Of a stretch of DNA of 64,000 nt, positions 57,160 to 64,000 are shown piece by piece. A program made the translations under genes and the position numbers. Each line of letters starts with the position of its first letter. The stretch's first letter is position 1. Under the pieces are notes generated by a model. The model worked only from the letters and a program-made list of their open reading frames with translations. It was not told where the DNA came from and did not search any database. Origin of the DNA: Siderastrea radians (taxonomy: Eukaryota > Cnidaria > Anthozoa > Scleractinia > Rhizangiidae); NCBI GenBank assembly GCA_964017195.1, contig OZ024895.1, forward strand, positions 22,329,233 through 22,393,232. The letters run 5' to 3'.

Positions 57160-57528
57160 TGTGACTTCAGTGTTGCCAATGCGAATAACAAGTGGTCCAG
57201 TAATGACTAGTGACTTTATTTGATGCACAGATTATGACTCACTCTCTTACTACCCCAGACCGTGATGGCAGTAGATCTCGAGACTTTAGTTCTTTTTGGT
57301 TTGATAATTTGTCACCAATAAGCATTGTTACTGATTGCCATAATCTGGTACCAAAGAAAAACAAAAGGAATAGCCTCTTCCTAAATCATTTCAGAATAGT
57401 CTGAAACCTAACAGGCAATGAACTGACAAAAAGGGATCAGACTGTGGTGAATCAGTCAATCGATATAGTTTTCCCCATAAAGAGAATTCAATCAAATAGG
57501 TCTGACTCTTCATTCCTGGGATAGTAGT

Positions 57529-57543
57529 GGGGGGGGGGGGGGG
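57529..57543. repeat. 15-base G run
   Basis: A homopolymer. Similar runs occur at 24804-24821 (18 G), 26634-26647 (14 C) and 29405-29418 (14 G). They are G-quadruplex-prone and also error-prone in assembly. Confidence 0.9.
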
Positions 57544-57953
57544 AATACTCCCCCAAAAAAAGATATGGGGCAGGGTGTGCTCATCAGATATTTTGAAGTA
57601 GAGCCCTAAAAGGTGTACTCCAGGATTCATTCCATTTTCATACATTATCCACTTAGTAGTACTGAGGGGTCAGCCAAACTAATCAATGACATCAAAATAT
57701 TAAGCAGAAAAAGACAAAAAAATATATAACCTTATTTCAAAACTGCTCTTCAAATTTTTTTATTTGAATTGATAAAGTGTGTCTGGGAATATAGCTAAAA
57801 GTACAAATTTCTTAACCAAACCCTTATAATAAACTGCCATATTTTCCTGACATCAGGTTGATGGAATAAAAACCTGTAAGAAAAACAAAGCAGATTTTAA
57901 TTATCGCAATTACCAATAGTAGGACAGTTGGTGTGCACGCGCCAGAGAAAAAT

Positions 57954-57979
57954 GAGAGACTGCTCGTAGTCTATGAGAA
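57954..57979. mobile_element. Solo end of the TAGACTAC MITE family
   Basis: GAGACTGCTCGTAGTCTA is the inverse of the terminal sequence of the elements at 30574 and 32239. No opposite end is nearby upstream. Confidence 0.6.
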
Positions 57980-58082
57980 TGGTACCAACTTAGGCCGGTA
58001 CGACTTCAGATCAACTCCAAATGCTTACCTCTGTTTACATGAAACATACGAAACATGAAGCTAGTATAAAATAATTATCATC

Positions 58083-58500
58083 TTAGGCCGTGTTTACATA
58101 GACTGCAAGTAGTCTCTAATTTTGGCGATGGCGATTGTGGGGCGGACAAAATACACACGCGCGCACGAAATTTCGAGGAGACGCGACGCGAAGGGAGCGC
58201 TCCCTTCGCGTCGCGTTCTCCTCGATCTTTCGCGCGCGCGTGTGTATTTCGCCCGCGCCACAATCGCCATCGCCAAAATTAGAGACTACTCGCAGTCTAG
58301 TGTTTACACAAGTGATTTCATCCCGAGATGACTTTCATATCAGTGTCTGGCCATTTACCTGTAAGTTATTACAGCTTCAGCTCCAAATCATGTAAACTTT
58401 TATAGGTAAATGACCAGACACCAAGATGAAAGTCACCCCGTGATGAGACAAAAGTCATCCTGGGATGAAGTCACTCAAAGACATGTAAACAGGGCCTTAG
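58083..58500. mobile_element. Outer fold-back element with GGCC(G/C)TGTTTACA ends
   Basis: TTAGGCCGTGTTTACA at the left and TGTAAACAGGGCCTTA at the right. Further in, GATGACTTTCATATCAGTGT...GGCCATTTACCTGTAA pairs with TTATAGGTAAATGACCAGAC...GATGAAAGTCA. It is interrupted near its left end by the MITE at 58099-58299. Confidence 0.75.
58099..58299. mobile_element. TAGACTGC-ended MITE, copy 3 (perfect 9-bp target duplication)
   Basis: A 201-base near-perfect palindrome starting TAGACTGCAAGTAGTCTC and ending with its inverse. It is flanked by GTGTTTACA on both sides (58090-58098 and 58300-58308). The core GGGAGCGCTCCC is the turn of the hairpin. The target is the terminal repeat of the outer fold-back element. 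Confidence 0.9.
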
Positions 58501-58964
58501 GCTGCTTTAACGCATCACTGCTGCTGAAACAATATGAATGACTCAGAATGGATTGAAATCAGACTGGGGAGCCACTTAATCATGAACAGGGTTCCAACTG
58601 GTCTGAGATATTTGTTTTGAGATAAACTGGATTTTTAAGGATGGGATGGTTGCGGACCATATTAACACAAACAGTTTAGATTGGTCTCATGTTAACACTT
58701 CATGCCAGTCTGACTTTGAGACCGGTCTCATGTAAACAAAATCATACCAGGCTGAGTTTGCACCGGTCTCATGAAATCAGGGCGTTACTGTCCCTGGGTC
58801 TCCGAGGATGTTGTTAAACATTCTTGAGAGCTGCTCAACTTTAGGCTAAGGGGGTGTTTACATAATACCAACATGATTTTCATTCTGGTACAAGTTCCTC
58901 CCGATTTCCTCTTGTTTCTCTGTATTTGTTTAATGATTACAGCACAAAATCTCATAACTTGGGT

Positions 58965-59375
58965 CGTACACATTATGCCGGCATAATTTTGAGCATAATA
59001 GTGAGGCAAAAGAATCGAGCACTATGCTGGAATAGTAGTGCAAAGTTTCTTCAGCTCTTTGTGCTTTATAAAAACCTAGCCAGAACCATGGGATTCCCAT
59101 ACAAGTCAGCGGCCCGGGTTAGACCAGGTAAGACCAGGCCTGGTTACAAATTAGCAAAAACATGCTTCCAGCAGTTCCAGTTCTACAACATTGTCAGCTG
59201 CCTCCTCGAACTGTTTCCATTTACACTTCTAACCAACATAAACCTGCCTTCTGTGGTCTCTTATTTATTTTTATGTTTATTATAATGGAGCATAATAGTG
59301 ATGCTATTTGAGCATAATAGTGACATTTGCTGAGCATAAAGAATTAGCATAATAGCATAATAATAGCATAATGTG
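58965..59375. repeat. AGCATAATA-rich repeat
   Basis: Multiple AGCATAATAGTGA and AGCATAATA units at both ends (58971-59040 and 59288-59375), the outer ones in inverted relation (ACATTATGCCGGCATAAT versus AGCATAATGTGG). It may be a MITE with an unrelated middle. Confidence 0.5.
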
Positions 59376-61811
59376 GACAACCCTACTCATAACTGTACAA
59401 GTCATACCTGTGTGAGCTTGCCCCAGTAGTGGTACTGGGTCACAATTATCACTGTGGTACGGAAACCCATACCTGGTATAACTGTTTGATTCATTCTGCA
59501 TTAAGTTTTAACCCTTTAACCATCAAGAATAAATCTTACATCACCGTGAAAAATGGATTTTGTAACTTAAGTGGGTATAAGGTTTTCATAACCTACCCCA
59601 ATGGAAGTCTTGATGGAACACCCATGTAAGTTTTGTGATTTAATTTTATCCTTGGTTCAATTTTTATTTTCCTTTGTGAGTATTAGGATTGCCAAATTTT
59701 CTTTTTCCGAAAAGGCTGTTTTAGCCACCCAGTCTTCTATGTGTTTACATGACAATATAAAACAGATCATGCTCAAATTCCACACTACAGAAATTTGTGC
59801 TTGTTCTCACACTCTTAAAGGCAGATGGTTTAAATATCTGGTATATTTGAATGATTTTAAAACTGTTTAACTGTACTTAATTATGTTTGACTGGGTTCAG
59901 AAATTGGAATCAAACACTGCTGTATGCATATTATTGGTTTAATTATGTTTAACTACTGAACCCAAAGTAAACCGATCATTGCATTTGACCCAGTTCATTT
60001 TACTGAACAGTAAGATAGTACGTAAGCTGGCATAATTATATGATTGATGTCTTCCATGTGCGTACCTTCACTGTAAGAAAAGCTGCATCACTGATCACTG
60101 CTGACATGTACATGCCTACAACCTTAGCCAATTTTGTTGGGAAGGTTGTCACATTTTACCATGCTTTTGTTTCCCTCCCCTCCCCCCTTTTCAATGTTGG
60201 ATTTCAATGGACTGTTCATCTGCAGTATTGTCTGGCAAACATTCAACATTGAAACGGGGGATGGGGGGATCGGCGAATAGAGACAGACTAAGTTACGACG
60301 TCATATTTAGACAAGATGAATAAAATCTTACTAAAATTCTGTTGATGGTCAAACCTTCCCAACAACTTGTGACGAAAATTGTCTGTAAAAATGTGGTGCG
60401 GTCAAAAGGAAACTAAACTCGACGATATCGTTCCAAGGCAAATGCCTATATGCCACGCATGAAACTGAATTAGAGCAACAGTATGTGTAGAATTGTAGTT
60501 TAAGGTAATATAAAATGGCCCAGTTTTGTAAAAATGATAGGCTGGAAACAGTTAAAAGAAAGCCTTAAGGAGGTGCTGTTGTTATTATATCTTGATGCTT
60601 TTAAATCTTTTGAAGTCATTGTACTGCAGTTTCAGGGGCACCCAACGGTTCCGCATTACCAGAAATCACGGACATTTTGAGCCCGCGTGAAATAGCTAGC
60701 GGCATATCGTTTGACACAAGAATTTCTCGATCGTCACGAAAGCGTTGTCTGTGTATAGAAAACACCGTTCCGAGCCGTCGAAAGAGCTTAATAAAATAAC
60801 CATGCAAAAATACAAAGGGAAAACGATTAAGATAGTTTTAACCAATGTAAAATTTTTAATTCAGGACACAGAAGACGCTCAAAGTCCATGATATTCTTCT
60901 GTACCGCCTGTAACGCAATAATTCCTCTGTTGCCGACAACAAATAATTCCGTCTTTTCTACAGGATTCCAATGTTTTTAAAACGAAGAACCGATCTTAAC
61001 TTCATCGAATAAACAGTCTATGTATCCTTGTCCGTTGTTGTGACGTTGTTTGTGATCGATCTCCAGCTTTTCATACTCACTAAGGAAAGATGACATTTTT
61101 TCTCGAAGGAAAACTGTAGAATTATTTCTCTTGCCGCAAAGAGAGAACCGAATATTATTAAGGAGTCCACGTTACAGCTATCCAGGCCGAGCGTTATCCC
61201 CCTTAAAAAGACAGCCAAAAATGGCGGTCGAAGTCAACAAAAATCTAGAAGAAAGCCTTGCTTTCGGCGACGGATTACAAGCGAAACGGTACTTTCCGGT
61301 CATTTTGAACAACGACAGTAATCTTGAAATTGTGCTTTTTTCAACTAAATTTGGCGGAGCGGTTTAAAGCACATGGAAGCGGATTTTTATGGCATTTTCA
61401 AGTGTAAACATTTAGCAATGTTTTGCGAGCGCGGCACCGCGGAACCCATGTAAACAGCCCTTGCAGGAAAGAAGAGAAGGTAAGCTAGTCGCCCCTTTTG
61501 TGAAAGCCACGGACAGTGGCTCCAAACTTTTTGCTTGTCCTGTCCCTTTTAAACCTGGTTCCAGCCCTTTTTCTTGTACGGTACGGTAAATGGCGCCAGT
61601 TTATTCCCCAGGTAACTTAGACTTTTCGAAGCCACGGAGTTGAACCAGACCCATCGCTTTTACATCGTGAAGCTATGGAGCCCCTTTCGTTTTTTTTTAA
61701 GTTTTCCAGCGTGACTCTGAAACCGACACATGATTTAGAGAGAGGGAAAAAAAGAAAGAAAGAAGAAGGGTGATTTAGACATGTTAGAGAGAAAAGAGAG
61801 AAAGAAAACAA
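59376..61811. other. Intergenic sequence
   Basis: No supported gene. A plus frame starting AAAATGGCGGTCGAAGTC at 61219 encodes about 49 residues (MAVEVNKNLEESLAFGDGLQ...) and has a first-exon-like context, but is unconfirmed. AGGGGCACCCAACGGTTC-type sequence near 60635 matches one near 50044. Confidence 0.4.
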
Positions 61812-61884
61812 TGTTTCCGGCCAGGCTTGAACTGGCGACCTTCCGCGTGTTGGGCGGACGTGATAACCACTACACTACGGAAAC
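61812..61884 (-). tRNA. tRNA-Val (AAC) with C at position 33
   Basis: All stems close (acceptor GTTTCCG/CGGAAAC, T arm GCCAG-TTCAAGC-CTGGC). The anticodon loop is CCAACAC, so anticodon AAC is preceded by C instead of the near-universal U33 (CTAACAC in the copy at 18862). Confidence 0.8.
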
Positions 61885-62169
61885 CACCATGAAGAAATAA
61901 AGTGAAGTAATCAGCATTGTGCTAAACATTTCACCATAGGAAAATTTACGAGGTAGTCATATCATACCTGCCTAGGACAAAAAGGTTTACTAACTACTGA
62001 TAAAAGTGTTTACGGCCTTTCACGTCTCTTACACAATTTCCTGGAACCGAAATGTCCACCATGAAACCTCTTCAGTTCCTACATAAGTTGCAAGAAAAGT
62101 AATGAAGAGTGAAACTAGAACTAGAACTCACATCTCTAAGGCAAACTAACCATAACTTAACTAAATAAC

Positions 62170-62645
62170 AACAAGCACAACAACAACCTTATTAAAATGA
62201 CCAGGTTTATTGACTAAACAAAGTTAAATGAAAATCACGCGATGGAACAGGCTTACCGTCATGTGCTACATGTTCGAAATACAGATTATGTAATATGCAA
62301 GAAATACTGAACCGTAAAGTGCATTACTGAAGATTTATCTGCTTTCATATCCCTTTGAAATCTCATCAGTTCTGTGGACCTGTAGGAAAACTAGGCAACA
62401 ACAACAACTTTATTGAAATAACCAGGGTTTATTGTATATAAGGGCCACAGATTTGTTAGCTCTGCTATTTATACCCTCAAGAGCAAAGACTGTATTTAGT
62501 TACCATGGAACAGGCTTACGGTTATATGCTAGATGTTCGAAATACAGAAAATGTAACTTGCAGGAAATATCGTCACAGTTCACACTTAAAATTTATCCCC
62601 TTTCATATCTCTTTGGCATGGAGTCTTATTTCTGTGGACCTGTAA
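62170..62645 (+). repeat. Imperfect tandem duplication
   Basis: CAACAACAAC-TTTATT...ACCAGGTTTATTG near 62178 and 62400, ATGGAACAGGCTTAC near 62242 and 62504, and TCTGTGGACCTGTA near 62373 and 62632 are collinear. The second copy has about 40 extra bases. Confidence 0.65.
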
Positions 62646-63280
62646 CTGCTGAAGCTTTACCAAGAAAGGTTAGAGTGGTAAGGACTTTTTTTGAAACCTT
62701 TTTTTTTCTTTTTCCAGAAGCAAGAAAGCCTTTATTCAGTTTAGAATTTGTAGGGCATTTTGTGATGGGTCTCCCATCATGAAAATGCCAATTCTTTTTA
62801 GTATAAATGTAAGTAATTGCCAGGTCATCGAAACATGTTCTGCAAAAATTATTTTTATTTGCTTGTATCACAACCATTTAAATGATTATGCATCAGTACA
62901 TATTTTAGTTCCTGGTGAATTCGTTTTCGTACTTCCACACACTAGCATAGCATTACTTTGTCATGAAATTGGACTTCGTTCTGGCAGAGATCACTCTGAT
63001 CAAATGCGCTGAATAAAAAACGGCAGTCGCTACCTTTCCATCGAGCGTCACAATCGTATTGATTTTATTGCCAAATCACACAAAGTTCAGTTGCATTTGG
63101 CTGATTTGGCCGCTGCCATGACGTGAAATACGTTAGTAAAAGAACATACTAATAAACTTTTGCTTTCTTCATCGTCTTGTTTCTTGCAATTACATTTATC
63201 AAACGTTCCTTCTACTTCAGTGTTCAAAATAAAATCAAAAAGAACAAAAGCAGTTCAAGAAAAAAAAGTTTCGACTCAGC

Positions 63281-63352
63281 CTCCCCGGCGGGGAATCGAA
63301 CCCCGGTCTCCCGCGTGACAGGCGGGGATACTCACCACTATACTACCGAGGA
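63281..63352 (-). tRNA. tRNA-Asp (GUC)
   Basis: A fully paired minus-strand cloverleaf: TCCTCGGTAGTATAGTGGTG..., anticodon loop CTGTCAC, T arm CGGGG-TTCGATT-CCCCG, discriminator G. A minus-strand frame reading IPACHAGDRGSIPRR across it is the tRNA translated, not a gene. Confidence 0.95.
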
Positions 63353-64000
63353 TTTGGGTATTCGGAAAACTAGGTTCATCAAACCTTGGCCATGTTTTAT
63401 CCCTGCATTTGATTGTTGAAAGACTGTGAAATATAAAGTGTAAAATTTGGCGGCGAGGTAAGGCCGCTGGGTTATCATATCGCTTGATCATACTAAACAC
63501 GCAGGGGACGCTAAAAAAGGATTAGGAAACGTAGTTCCTGGTGCTTGTCCTGACGTGTTACATTAATTCAAGAATGTCTGATTTTTTCCCTTAAATGTGA
63601 TGGGGGTGGGGAACGGACAGTGAGTCCAATCTCAGTTAAAACCTTTAATTTGAACTTGAAAGATTGAAAATCGGGTTACGCTGCCGGATTCATCTTAACG
63701 GCTATCTTCAGGAATGCCGTTGGTGAAGTAGGCCAATCGTGTCTGTTTCTATCAAAGAATAATAATAATAATAATGTTTAATACTTCTATGGCGCTTTTT
63801 ACATTCACATTTGATCAAAAGTGCTTTAGAAACTTCAAAAATCCTCTCTAATAATAAATTACATGATTTAAACGAAATTATCTAAAATCTAAATGACTAA
63901 CTAAACTATTTACATTATATTGCATAGGACAGTTAAAGAAAATTGGAATATGCCATTCTAAATAAATGCGTTTTTAGCATTGTCTTGAAAGTAATTATAT
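63353..64000. other. Intergenic sequence with an (AAT)n-headed repeat
   Basis: AATAATAATAATAATG at 63759, followed by TATGGCGCTTTTTACATTC and a GATCAAAAGTGCTTTAGAA block, resembles a dispersed cnidarian repeat (impression only). No gene is seen. Confidence 0.4.

Noticed and set aside
63276..63500. Minus ORF ending IPACHAGDRGSIPRRGG
   Set aside because: It is tRNA-Asp in translation, a common false protein.

Overview
The window looks like AT-rich animal nuclear DNA, most likely from an anthozoan (coral or sea-anemone group). The grounds are spliced genes with GT-AG introns, eukaryotic tRNA-Val and tRNA-Asp genes with A and B boxes, a tRNA-derived SINE, Penelope-like retroelement pieces with GIY-YIG domains, and many fold-back DNA transposons of the kind abundant in cnidarian genomes. 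The taxon is inferred from repeat style only. Genes are sparse and repeats fill most of the sequence.

Three protein genes can be argued from open frames plus matching splice phases. (1) At 3-2123 (+) lies the 3' part of a gene for an acidic Ser/Thr/Lys-rich protein. Its exons 3-981 and 1711-2123 join in phase 1 across an intron carrying a fold-back element. (2) At 13032-10082 (-) lies a two-exon gene (12858-13032 and 10082-11361) for a 484-residue protein with C-x-C-x2-C motifs; I do not recognise the family. (3) At 27663-26265 (-) are two exons encoding a cysteine-rich, cystine-knot-like secreted domain (CxGxC followed by CxC), ending at a stop followed by a poly(A) signal. A signal-peptide-like exon with matching phase sits far upstream at 44233-44173 (-). 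It is a candidate first exon, but the link is unproven.

Region by region: 2.5-8.3 kb is one large TTAA-flanked element with about 1-kb inverted ends, containing three smaller nested structures. 9.5 kb holds a decayed Penelope-like GIY-YIG relic. 18.2-22.1 kb is a tRNA-Val palindrome with a tRNA-Asp and further inverted flanks. 28.3 kb is a GGAAATA array. 29.4-32.4 kb carries several MITEs, including two with clear 9-bp target duplications and one paralogous empty site. 32.9-34.25 kb is a 587-bp tandem repeat running into a long (AT)n tract. 36.1-37.4 kb is a roughly 200-bp satellite with alternating long and short periods. 40.7-48.2 kb holds dispersed repeats with paired CRE-like and X-box-like motifs. 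49.4-49.8 kb is a SINE inverted pair. 50.7-51.0 kb is a TIR element with an 8-bp target duplication. 52.4-53.5 kb has two more tRNA-Val copies. 54.2-56.5 kb is a near-perfect 2.3-kb palindrome of two Penelope-like GIY-YIG ORFs. 57.0 kb is an (AATC)n array. 58.1-58.5 kb is a MITE nested inside another fold-back element. 61.8 and 63.3 kb carry tRNA-Val and tRNA-Asp.

The common theme is inverted duplication: tRNA genes, SINEs, a Penelope-like element and many MITEs all occur as head-to-head pairs. I found no operon, CRISPR array or prokaryote-style gene cluster. The most useful biological leads are the cystine-knot-like gene, the unknown two-exon gene, the Penelope palindrome with a hammerhead-like core, and the CRE/X-box repeat modules.
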